Below, piece after piece: positions 1 to 7,022 of a DNA stretch of 17,659 nucleotides. The notes beneath the pieces are model-generated. The model did not search any database. It saw only the letters and a program-made list of their open reading frames with translations, and was not told where the DNA came from. Made by a program: the position numbers and the translations under genes. The stretch's first letter is position 1, and each line of letters starts with the position of its first letter. The stretch comes from Candidatus Aminicenantota bacterium (GTDB lineage: Bacteria; Acidobacteriota; Aminicenantia; Aminicenantales; Aminicenantaceae): the NCBI GenBank assembly GCA_023135995.1, contig JAGLRY010000155.1, positions 1 to 17,659 of the forward strand, read 5' to 3'.

Positions 1-44
1 TTTCCTCGCTGGGGAAACTGAGAGTGTTTTCGATATCATATAAT

Positions 45-67
45 CTGATCACTCAGAATGAGATCAG
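45..67. other. Small hairpin downstream of mutL
   Basis: The arms CTGATC-AC-TCA (45-55) and TGAGATCAG (59-67) pair over nine bases around a GAA loop, with a two-base bulge. It lies 24 bases past the mutL stop on the minus strand. No run of T follows on that side, so it is not a convincing intrinsic terminator; it could be an mRNA 3' structure or chance. The rest of 1-90 shows no supported gene, only very short open frames running off the window edge. Confidence 0.25.
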
Positions 68-90
68 CACGGATTTGGAAACGCTTTGAA

Positions 91-1827
91 TCAGGTCCGT
101 TTCAATCCCTTCTCGATCGTGGTCCTGTCAAGCTTCACTTGGATCGGCCTTCCATGGGGACAGAGGGATGGATTCTTGGTTTTTTCCAGTTCCTCCACCA
201 AGTAGGTCATTTTGTCAAAAGAGAGAGATTCTCCAGCCTTAATCGCTGTCTTGCACGCCAAAGTGGCTAAAATTGTGTTTTTTTTATCCTCAATCTTTTT
301 CTCGCTCATTTCTTCGAGGAGCGAGAGAAAAACATCCTTGGCCTCCTCCTCCTTAAAGATATCAGGATACTCTTTTAGGGCAAAACTGCTTCCGCCCATG
401 GCGTCCACTCGGAATCCCGCATCCTCCAACAGGTGGTGATTCTCTTCAAGCCTAAGTTCCTGAGAGGGGGAGAGGTCAAAAAGGACTGGCAGGAGAGTCA
501 GTTTTCGCGGCCATGCCTTAGTTCGATCGATCTCCGTATATTGTTCGTACAGGATGCGTTCATGAGCATTATGCTGGTCGATGATCCGTATTCCCTCCTC
601 ATCCGCAACAACGATATAGAGGTCCATATATTGCCCAAGAACGCGGGGGAATGGCCGCCTCTCCTCATCCAAGGGGAATAGCTCAAATGATGACCTTTCT
701 GTGTGTCTGCCAAAACCTTTAATAACAGAGGGGTGAGGCAGTTCTTCAATTCGGGTTTCTGTCTTCCCTCTCGCCTGCGTGGGATACACCTCTTTGACAC
801 CCAAACCCTTGAGCAACGACCTTTCCAGGCCTCTTGCCACAAACCGAAAAATGGAGCTGGAGTCTACAAACCGCACCTCTGTTTTGGCCGGATGGACATT
901 CACATCCACATCAGAATGGGGAATGACAAAAAAAAGATACGCTTCTGGGTAAAAGTCCTTCTCCAGGAAGCCTGAGTAGGCTTGGTTCAACGCAGCCTGC
1001 AGTATTTTATCCCTGACCAAGCGGCCGTTCACGAAAAACAACTGATGTTTTCGGTCCTTGCGCCCTGAGGGAGGACGACTACCATACCCTAATAATCTCT
1101 GCGTCTCTTCCACGTGTCTGATCTCTATCAGATTGTCAACAACAGATTTCCCATAGACCTGAAAAAGTCTCTCTTTGAGACTGCCCACAGGTGGATAATT
1201 GAAGACAACTCTGCTCTCATGGTGCAGGGAAAAACCCACATCGTGATGAGCCAGGGACACTTGAGCCAAATACCTCACGATCTGGTTGAGTTCGGATCTC
1301 TCGGAGCGAAGGAATTTTCTTCGAGCCGGCAAATTAAAGAACAAGTCGTTCACTTCGACGCCCGTTCCCTGTGGAAATCCAACATCGGAAACGCGAAGAA
1401 GTTCTTCCCCTTCACGTTCGATCAATGTTCCCTTCTCTTCATCTTGGCTGGTTGTCTTCAAGATTATCCTCGACACCGCAGAAATGCTGGGGAGTGCTTC
1501 TCCCCGGAAACCTAAGGTGTCGATCTTCTCCAGGTCGCTTTCCTTGAATATTTTGCTCGTGCTGTGTCTTTCGAAACAGATTTGAGCATCCTCCCGTCTC
1601 ATACCACGCCCATTATCCGTGACTCTGATCTGGCTCTTTCCCCCATCTTTGAGTTCGACCTTGATATCCGAAGCAGAAGCATCCAGAGAGTTTTCCACCA
1701 ATTCTTTGACAACAGAAAAAGGGCGTTCGATGACCTCTCCAGCTGCGATCTTTTGGGAGATCTCTTCAGGAAGGACCCTGATCTGTGGTGAAGACGGATT
1801 GGCACTCGCCCCTAGGGACATTTTCAT
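91..1827 (-). CDS. mutL: DNA mismatch repair protein MutL (endonuclease type)
   Basis: MutL couples mismatch recognition by MutS to strand incision and removal. The 578-residue product has the GHKL ATPase motifs in order: ELVEN with the catalytic Glu45, DNGRGM (71-76), HSTSKI (88-93) and GFRGEAL (106-112). The C-terminal dimerisation domain holds the nuclease motif as DQHNAHERILYE (417-428), where the family usually has DQHA, plus ACKTAIKAG (524-532) and CPHGRP (556-561), which build the metal site in MutL proteins of bacteria lacking MutH. So it probably nicks DNA itself. The linker between the two domains is short, about 50 residues. The ATG overlaps the mtaB stop in an ATGA, so translation is probably coupled; a second ATG two codons in (MSLGAS) is an alternative start. 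It is the last gene of the operon. Confidence 0.97.
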   Translation of the reverse strand: MKMSLGASANPSSPQIRVLPEEISQKIAAGEVIERPFSVVKELVENSLDASASDIKVELKDGGKSQIRVTDNGRGMRREDAQICFERHSTSKIFKESDLEKIDTLGFRGEALPSISAVSRIILKTTSQDEEKGTLIEREGEELLRVSDVGFPQGTGVEVNDLFFNLPARRKFLRSERSELNQIVRYLAQVSLAHHDVGFSLHHESRVVFNYPPVGSLKERLFQVYGKSVVDNLIEIRHVEETQRLLGYGSRPPSGRKDRKHQLFFVNGRLVRDKILQAALNQAYSGFLEKDFYPEAYLFFVIPHSDVDVNVHPAKTEVRFVDSSSIFRFVARGLERSLLKGLGVKEVYPTQARGKTETRIEELPHPSVIKGFGRHTERSSFELFPLDEERRPFPRVLGQYMDLYIVVADEEGIRIIDQHNAHERILYEQYTEIDRTKAWPRKLTLLPVLFDLSPSQELRLEENHHLLEDAGFRVDAMGGSSFALKEYPDIFKEEEAKDVFLSLLEEMSEKKIEDKKNTILATLACKTAIKAGESLSFDKMTYLVEELEKTKNPSLCPHGRPIQVKLDRTTIEKGLKRT

Positions 1828-3101
1828 TCAACAACCTTTTTCAGGGATCTGGAGAGGCTTCCGCTGACAACTCCATCTGTGTGATTCTCAGAGACATGAG
1901 TGATCTTGACCTTTACTCGCTCCTTTTCATTCTTTGGGCAAAACGGGACACGCACATGAATGAAATTGGCAGTCAGAACCTGGGCTCCCTCTCCGGTCTT
2001 TTTCACAACGACAGCTTCGTTTTCCTTCTCTAAGAACCGTTGGCGGAATTCAAAATTCTTATGGCGAGATAAGCTCCTCAACAGCTTCGCTCTCCAGGCC
2101 TTTTCTCGATGCCGCACTTGAGGTAAAGTTGAAGCTTGTGTCCCGGGCCTTGGGGAATAGGTGAACACATGGAAATAGGTGAGCGGAGAATCCTCGAGAA
2201 ATTTTTGAGTCTTTTCAAAATCTGATTCCGATTCCTCCGGAAATCCCACCAATATATCGGCACCAAGGGCCGCATGGGGCACTCTGTGGCGGAAAAAATT
2301 GAGAACGCGCTGATAATCGGTCACGCTTATTTTTCGTCCCATCCGGCAGAGGATACGATCACACCCACTCTGCAAAGATAAGTGAAAATGAGGACATATC
2401 TTCTGGGATGTCGTGAAAAATTCGAGCATGTCTTCATTCAAGAATCTGGGATCGAGCGAGCTCAATCGTATCCGGCCCAAACCCTCGATCGTCTCCAGAT
2501 CTTGTAGGAGATCGACAAGAGAGAGAGACTGATCCACATCCTTCCCGTATAGACAGAGGTGTACTCCTGTCAAGACGATCTCTTCAAAGCCCTGGTGCAG
2601 GTATTCCTTGACCTGGGTGATGATTGTATCACTGCCAAGACTTATGCTGTGGCCCCGAACGCTGGGAACGACACAGAAGGTGCACTGGAGGTCACACCCA
2701 TCCTGGATCTTGACTAGTGCTCGAGAGCGGAATGGCTGAAGAGAGATCTCTTCCTCCGGCTGAGCCACAGGAGTCAATATCTGAGAGAGGTTGCCTTTTT
2801 CGCTGTTGGGAATGATCCTCCATATCTGCGGGTTGCTCACAAATTCTTCAGAGGACCTCTCGACATAACATCCTGTAAGAACCAGCCGCGCTGAGGGATT
2901 AATCCGATTGATCCTCCTCAGAAATCCTCTGACATCGCTATCCGCCTTGCTTGTAACAGTACATGTGTTGACCAAAATAACGTCACTCTTTGTGTGATTT
3001 TTTTCATAACGGTAGCCTTTTTTTTGAAGTTCATCGGCCCAAACAAAGGCTTCTGCCTGGTTGACACGGCAACCAAAACTCTGGATGGAGAAAGACGTCA
3101 T
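1824..3101 (-). CDS. mtaB: tRNA t6A37 methylthiotransferase, MtaB-type radical SAM enzyme
   Basis: The enzyme adds a methylthio group to N6-threonylcarbamoyladenosine at position 37 of tRNAs that read ANN codons, using S-adenosylmethionine and two 4Fe-4S clusters. The 425-residue protein shows the three-part layout of the family: an N-terminal methylthiotransferase domain with cluster-binding Cys11, Cys47 and Cys78; a radical SAM domain with the CxxxCxxC motif at Cys136, Cys140 and Cys143 (GCDLQCTFC); and a C-terminal TRAM-like RNA-binding segment from about residue 360. The FGCRVNQ start is close to the GCKVNQ of MtaB rather than MiaB or RimO, hence the call, though the family split is judged by eye. 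Both ends overlap neighbours by 4 bp (purE and mutL), indicating translational coupling. Confidence 0.93.
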   Translation of the reverse strand: MTSFSIQSFGCRVNQAEAFVWADELQKKGYRYEKNHTKSDVILVNTCTVTSKADSDVRGFLRRINRINPSARLVLTGCYVERSSEEFVSNPQIWRIIPNSEKGNLSQILTPVAQPEEEISLQPFRSRALVKIQDGCDLQCTFCVVPSVRGHSISLGSDTIITQVKEYLHQGFEEIVLTGVHLCLYGKDVDQSLSLVDLLQDLETIEGLGRIRLSSLDPRFLNEDMLEFFTTSQKICPHFHLSLQSGCDRILCRMGRKISVTDYQRVLNFFRHRVPHAALGADILVGFPEESESDFEKTQKFLEDSPLTYFHVFTYSPRPGTQASTLPQVRHREKAWRAKLLRSLSRHKNFEFRQRFLEKENEAVVVKKTGEGAQVLTANFIHVRVPFCPKNEKERVKVKITHVSENHTDGVVSGSLSRSLKKVVE

Positions 3102-3589
3102 AATCTGTCTTTGATTTTTAATGAGCTCTCTTCGACCTGGGCGGCCATTCTTTTCTTATATTCCTTCATCTTCGTGGCCAACACCGGATCTTTCAAGCCC
3201 AATACCTGAACAGCAAGAAGAGCTGCATTTATGGCCCCGGATTTCCCGAGCCCCATACAGGCCACGGGAACACCCTTGGGCATCTGGACAGAAGAGAGAA
3301 GGGCATCAAAACCGCTCAATGTCGTACTCCCTACCGGTACCGCGATCACAGGAAAACATGTGTGAGCCGCAACAACGCCGGCAAGATGGGCCGCTTTACC
3401 AGCAACCGCTATAAAGACCTCTACACCTTTCTCTTCGAACGTCTCCACAAGCTTGACAGTCCTCTCTGGAGTCCGATGGGCAGAAGTCACTTCAAGAGAA
3501 AAAGCTACCTCAAATTCTTTCAACGTGTCGATCGCACCCTCGACAATATCAAAATCCGATTCGCTTCCTATAAAAATGGCGACCTTCAT
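3098..3589 (-). CDS. purE: N5-carboxyaminoimidazole ribonucleotide mutase, PurE class I
   Basis: PurE moves the carboxyl group of N5-CAIR to carbon 4 to make CAIR in de novo purine synthesis. The 163-residue product has GSESD (8-12), SAHRTP (36-41) and GKAAHLAG with His68. That last motif resembles GGAAHLPG of the bacterial class I mutase, not the GRSNALSG type of class II carboxylases that use CO2 directly. Class I function needs a PurK partner, which is not in this window. Length is normal for the family, with a charged C-terminal tail of about 25 residues after the core. The start overlaps the purD stop by 4 bp, and its stop overlaps the mtaB start by 4 bp. Confidence 0.95.
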   Translation of the reverse strand: MKVAIFIGSESDFDIVEGAIDTLKEFEVAFSLEVTSAHRTPERTVKLVETFEEKGVEVFIAVAGKAAHLAGVVAAHTCFPVIAVPVGSTTLSGFDALLSSVQMPKGVPVACMGLGKSGAINAALLAVQVLGLKDPVLATKMKEYKKRMAAQVEESSLKIKDRL

Positions 3590-4866
3590 TGTTCCTCCTC
3601 CCGTTCGGCACCGATATCACGGCGGTAATGCATGGCATCGAAACCGATCTTCCCGATCGCTTCATAGATCTTGTTCATCGTGGAGGCCAGAGTCTCCTCG
3701 GAGGCGCAAACGCCCATGACTCTTCCTCCGGACGTATAGTATTTATTTTCCTTAAACTCTGTTCCTGCATGGAAGACCGTGATGCCCGGGATATCTGCGG
3801 TTTCTTTCAGGCCTTCGATTTGCTTCCCTTTTTCGTATTTAGTAGGATATCCTCCGGAAGCCACAACAACACATCCCGATGGCTTATTCGTCCATGTCAC
3901 TTCTTTCTCCAGAACATTTCCCTCCACTGTTGCCATAAGGATCTCCACAAGGTCACTCTCCAATCTCAGCATCTGCGGTTGAGTCTCGGGGTCTCCAAAT
4001 CGACAATTGTACTCGAGTACTTTGGGCCCCTCCTCAGTCAGGATCAAGCCCACATAGAGAACACCCATGTATTTCCTTCCCTCCTCGAGCATACGCGTCA
4101 CTGTTGGAAAGACAATCGTTTTCACCGTCTCATTGAAGAGCTCTTGATCCACAAAAGGAGAGGGAGATATGGCACCCATTCCCCCTGTGTTGGGCCCTTT
4201 ATCTCCATCATACACAGCTTTGTGGTCCATCGTGGTTACAAAAGGAAGGACCTTGACCCCATCGGAGATGACGATGAACGACACTTCTTTCCCCCGCAAG
4301 AACTCCTCGATGACAACTCTATTTCCACTCTCCCCGAACCTCTTTTCAACCATGATCGTGTTGACAGCCAATTCGGCTTTTTTCAGGCTGTTACAGATTA
4401 TGGCCCCCTTTCCCGCAGCCAAGCCATCCGCTTTAACCACCAGAGGGAAAGGAATCTCTTCCGATTGAAGAAACTTTTTAGCTTGGTCAGGATTATCAAC
4501 AATCTTGAATCGGGCTGTGGGGATCTTGTGCCGGTCCATAAACTGTTTGGCGAACACTTTGCTCCCCTCGAGCTCTGCTGCACTTTTTGTCGGCCCGAAG
4601 ATTTTCAAGCCCTTGGCTTCAAACTCATCCACTACTCCCATTGCCAGGGGAATTTCAGGCCCGATAACGGTCAGGTCAACTTTTTCCTTGTTCGCAAAAT
4701 CTGCGAGCTCCTTGATATCGGTCGGGTCTATGGGAATGTTTTCTCCCAAGCTCAGAGTTCCCGCGTTCCCAGGGGCACAATAGATCTTTTTCACAAGCGG
4801 ACTCTGCGCGATCTTCCAAGCAAGGGCATGTTCCCTCCCTCCGGATCCAACGACTAAAATTTTCAT
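3586..4866 (-). CDS. purD: Phosphoribosylamine-glycine ligase
   Basis: PurD joins glycine to 5-phosphoribosylamine with ATP, giving GAR, the second step of purine synthesis. The 426-residue, single-domain protein has family landmarks: GSGGREHAL near the N terminus (7-15), the ATP-grasp stretch VVKADGLAAGKG, the DGDKGPNTGGMGAISP loop, and the metal-binding EYNCRFGDPETQ. It is not fused to AIR synthetase or GAR formyltransferase. A clear Shine-Dalgarno sequence (AGAGGAA on the minus strand, about 4874-4879) sits a few bases before the ATG and supports this start. It lies 59 bp after the SHMT gene, whose product supplies its glycine substrate, and overlaps purE by 4 bp. Confidence 0.97.
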   Translation of the reverse strand: MKILVVGSGGREHALAWKIAQSPLVKKIYCAPGNAGTLSLGENIPIDPTDIKELADFANKEKVDLTVIGPEIPLAMGVVDEFEAKGLKIFGPTKSAAELEGSKVFAKQFMDRHKIPTARFKIVDNPDQAKKFLQSEEIPFPLVVKADGLAAGKGAIICNSLKKAELAVNTIMVEKRFGESGNRVVIEEFLRGKEVSFIVISDGVKVLPFVTTMDHKAVYDGDKGPNTGGMGAISPSPFVDQELFNETVKTIVFPTVTRMLEEGRKYMGVLYVGLILTEEGPKVLEYNCRFGDPETQPQMLRLESDLVEILMATVEGNVLEKEVTWTNKPSGCVVVASGGYPTKYEKGKQIEGLKETADIPGITVFHAGTEFKENKYYTSGGRVMGVCASEETLASTMNKIYEAIGKIGFDAMHYRRDIGAEREEEQ

Positions 4867-4925
4867 TGTGATTCCTCTTTTTTTCGATTCTTAGATCTAT
4901 AACGATCAAAGGCCCGGAACGTCCC

Positions 4926-6362
4926 CTAAAGGTTTTGCTCCAGACTTTTCAAGAACATATCCATAAAATTCGGATTCGGGGAGATGCTCGTCAATATTTT
5001 TGCGGCTACGGGGATCGCCTGCTCAGAAGAAAGACAGTATTTCATCTCGAGAAATTTTTTGCGATAGGCCTTCACTCCTTCTTTAATGCTCTGATTCTTC
5101 ACCACAACATCTGAGATAAATTCTGCAAGTCCGTCAAAATCCCCCTCTTTCATCCCGAACCGCGTCATCTCCTGCACGCCCATTCGGATCCCGCTCGGCT
5201 CGAGAAAGGTCTCATCGTCAGGAAGGGCCTGGTAATTCGTGACCAAATTGTTGTCCTCGAGCCGCCGGGCGATGTCCATTCCTTTCCCATAAGCACTCAC
5301 CCGAATGAGAACTTGATGGGTCTCAGTAAACCCATCCGCCTCATCGCCCTCTACGGATACACCCCTGCTCTTGAGCGCTCGAGCAAAGGCCTTCGCATTG
5401 ACACGCACCTGATCCTGATAATCCACCTTAAATTCATTCATCTCGTACGCCGCCATTAGAAGGGCAAGCAGAGTGCCGAGATGATGGTTGCTGGTCGATC
5501 CGGGAAAAGCACGGCTCTTGATGTCCAGCCACAGCTTTCGCAGACGACTGCCTTTGGGAAAATTTCCAGCGATCAAACCCCTCTGCGGCCCAAAAAACGT
5601 TTTATGGGTGCTCCCTGTGACCACGTCCGCTCCCTCATCGAGAGCAGATTGAAAGGCTCCATACAAGCCCAACACATGCGCCATATCGAACATAATGACC
5701 GGTCGGGTTTCCCAGTCCTTTACCAGATCGGATATAAACCGGATGGGCTCCTGGTAGATAAACATGCTTTTACCGAATACCATGAGATCCGGCTTATGCG
5801 TCTCCGTGAGCTCGGCCAGCTTTTCCTGGTCCAGCCGATAAGGGTTATCCTTCATAACAGGAAAATTAACGACGTTTTCCTTCCCTGTAGAGGGATCCTC
5901 AGCGACAAAATTGAAAAGAGATCCCATAGGTTGAGAGCTGAGATGCCCACCCTTGGTCAGATTATTATTCATGACTAGGCGCATCTTCTGCATAGGTTCC
6001 CCATCGGGACGGCCCCTGTTGAGGAATCGGACCATACCTTTGAAAACAACCTCATTGGCCATCTGTCCGCTGATCGTCCGCAACTCGACTTCACTGCAAT
6101 CAAAAAAACGGGAGATCTCAGCACGGGCCTCTTCTTCGACCTCCTTGATGAAATCGATCCCTTGATAAAAATAGATCTCCTCGCCTTTCATGGTCCTGTG
6201 TTCCGCATATCGCCCGGACGGATCCGAGATCTCGCACATCTTCACCAATAAAGACGGCGTAGATTCAGATGGGATGAGGTTGAACGACTCCGTTTGTCTC
6301 CAAATATTGTTCTGTTCAACCTTTTGCGCCAATAAATGCACTTTTTCAGAGAATGAAGACAT
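4926..6362 (-). CDS. glyA: Divergent serine hydroxymethyltransferase (PLP enzyme)
   Basis: By family, this enzyme splits serine to glycine while loading a one-carbon unit on tetrahydrofolate. The 478-residue product is longer than the usual ~420. Residues matching catalytic positions are present: Glu33 in LIPSES, Tyr52 and Glu54 in YAEH, His140 in GGHLSS, Asp226 and His229 in FDMAHVLG, the PLP lysine Lys254 in GSTHKTFFGPQRG, and Arg393 in SGIRMG. It departs from textbook SHMT in several places: the PGxQGGP loop is replaced by PGSTSNHH (287-294), SGSxAN is SGQMAN (98-103), and about 15 residues are added around 113-127. A related PLP activity on another beta-hydroxy amino acid is therefore possible. 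Its position between rpiB and purD favours glycine supply. The stop of rpiB is only 3 bp upstream. Confidence 0.85.
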   Translation of the reverse strand: MSSFSEKVHLLAQKVEQNNIWRQTESFNLIPSESTPSLLVKMCEISDPSGRYAEHRTMKGEEIYFYQGIDFIKEVEEEARAEISRFFDCSEVELRTISGQMANEVVFKGMVRFLNRGRPDGEPMQKMRLVMNNNLTKGGHLSSQPMGSLFNFVAEDPSTGKENVVNFPVMKDNPYRLDQEKLAELTETHKPDLMVFGKSMFIYQEPIRFISDLVKDWETRPVIMFDMAHVLGLYGAFQSALDEGADVVTGSTHKTFFGPQRGLIAGNFPKGSRLRKLWLDIKSRAFPGSTSNHHLGTLLALLMAAYEMNEFKVDYQDQVRVNAKAFARALKSRGVSVEGDEADGFTETHQVLIRVSAYGKGMDIARRLEDNNLVTNYQALPDDETFLEPSGIRMGVQEMTRFGMKEGDFDGLAEFISDVVVKNQSIKEGVKAYRKKFLEMKYCLSSEQAIPVAAKILTSISPNPNFMDMFLKSLEQNL

Positions 6363-6365
6363 TCC

Positions 6366-6830
6366 TTACACTCCTAATGATGATTTGAAATTCTTACGCT
6401 CAATGGCATGGATCTTATCTAGCCGTAATTGATGCCTCCCTCCCTCATAAGGAGTATTGAGCCAGGTCTCTACGATGAGAAGGGCTTCATCCAGGGGAAG
6501 GACCCTGCCACCCAGAGTCAAACAATTCGCATCGTTGTGGCTCCGGCTCATCTCTGCCATGTATTCGTCACAACAGGGAGCAGCTCTCACCCCGCTGTAT
6601 TTGTTCGCCACAATGCCCATTCCGAGGCCTGTTCCGCACACGAGAATAGCCCTATCACAATCTCCGGAAAGCATGCCGTCCATCGCCTTTTCCGCAAAAT
6701 CCACATAGTCCACACTCTCCTCATTATGAGTGCCATAATCTTGATGTGCGATCCCTTTTTCGACCAAGGAGTCCTTTATTCCCATCTTCAACGCATACCC
6801 AGCGTGATCAGAGGCTAGTGCAACCTTCAT
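6366..6830 (-). CDS. rpiB: Ribose-5-phosphate isomerase B
   Basis: RpiB interconverts ribulose 5-phosphate and ribose 5-phosphate. The 154-residue, cytoplasmic protein shows SDHAG near the N terminus (Asp8, His9), the catalytic Cys65 in the VCGTGLGM anion-hole segment, and SRSHNDAN with His98, all diagnostic of RpiB/LacAB isomerases. A start at 6830 is backed by a near-perfect Shine-Dalgarno sequence (AGGAGG, 6835-6840 on the minus strand). It is the first gene of the rpiB-SHMT-purD-purE-mtaB-mutL operon, where ribose 5-phosphate would feed PRPP and hence purines. An allose 6-phosphate isomerase role is possible for the family but nothing nearby suggests it. Confidence 0.96.
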   Translation of the reverse strand: MKVALASDHAGYALKMGIKDSLVEKGIAHQDYGTHNEESVDYVDFAEKAMDGMLSGDCDRAILVCGTGLGMGIVANKYSGVRAAPCCDEYMAEMSRSHNDANCLTLGGRVLPLDEALLIVETWLNTPYEGGRHQLRLDKIHAIERKNFKSSLGV

Positions 6831-6876
6831 CCTTCCTCCTTGAATAAGCCAAAATTCTCACTCGCTGTTCTGAGCT

Positions 6877-6904
6877 ATTATAACAATAAACACCAGAGTA
6901 TAAA
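6877..6904 (-). promoter_or_regulatory. Sigma70-like promoter for the rpiB operon
   Basis: On the minus strand a perfect TATAAT (-10, 6877-6882) follows TTTATA (-35, 6899-6904; 4 of 6 to TTGACA) with a 16-base spacer. The predicted start of transcription, near 6870, would leave a leader of about 40 bases that holds the AGGAGG ribosome site before rpiB. No riboswitch-like structure is apparent in that short leader. Confidence 0.55.
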
Positions 6905-6975
6905 ACATCTCAAACTATTAGTCGATGGACAAGACACAATCAAGTGTGGGATCGCACAAAGGAACGAAAATAATC

Positions 6976-7016
6976 CTACAGAGCTGTAGAGAACGGCTTT
7001 TTGAGAACAAAAAAGC
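6976..7016 (-). terminator. Inverted repeats after the S41 peptidase gene
   Basis: Two inverted repeats lie just past the stop at 7023, read on the minus strand: GCTTTTT (7016-7010) with AAAAAGC (7002-6996), and CTACAG (6989-6984) with CTGTAG (6981-6976). The second is followed by GATTATTTTCG, a poor T tract. Either could end transcription of the peptidase gene before the rpiB promoter, but neither is a textbook intrinsic terminator. The remainder of 6831-7022 holds the rpiB promoter and leader and no supported gene. Confidence 0.3.
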
Positions 7017-7022
7017 GGATCT

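Noticed and set aside
2..52. A GTG-initiated minus-strand frame (begins with codons for VIRLYDIE) running off the left edge
   Set aside because: Only 17 codons are visible, without a ribosome site; a competing ATG frame begins at 39. Whether a gene follows mutL cannot be decided.
3589..4857. A 422-codon open frame on the plus strand, fully opposite purD
   Set aside because: It mirrors purD almost base for base, has no recognisable domain and no ribosome site, and purD itself is unmistakable. It is a codon-bias shadow.
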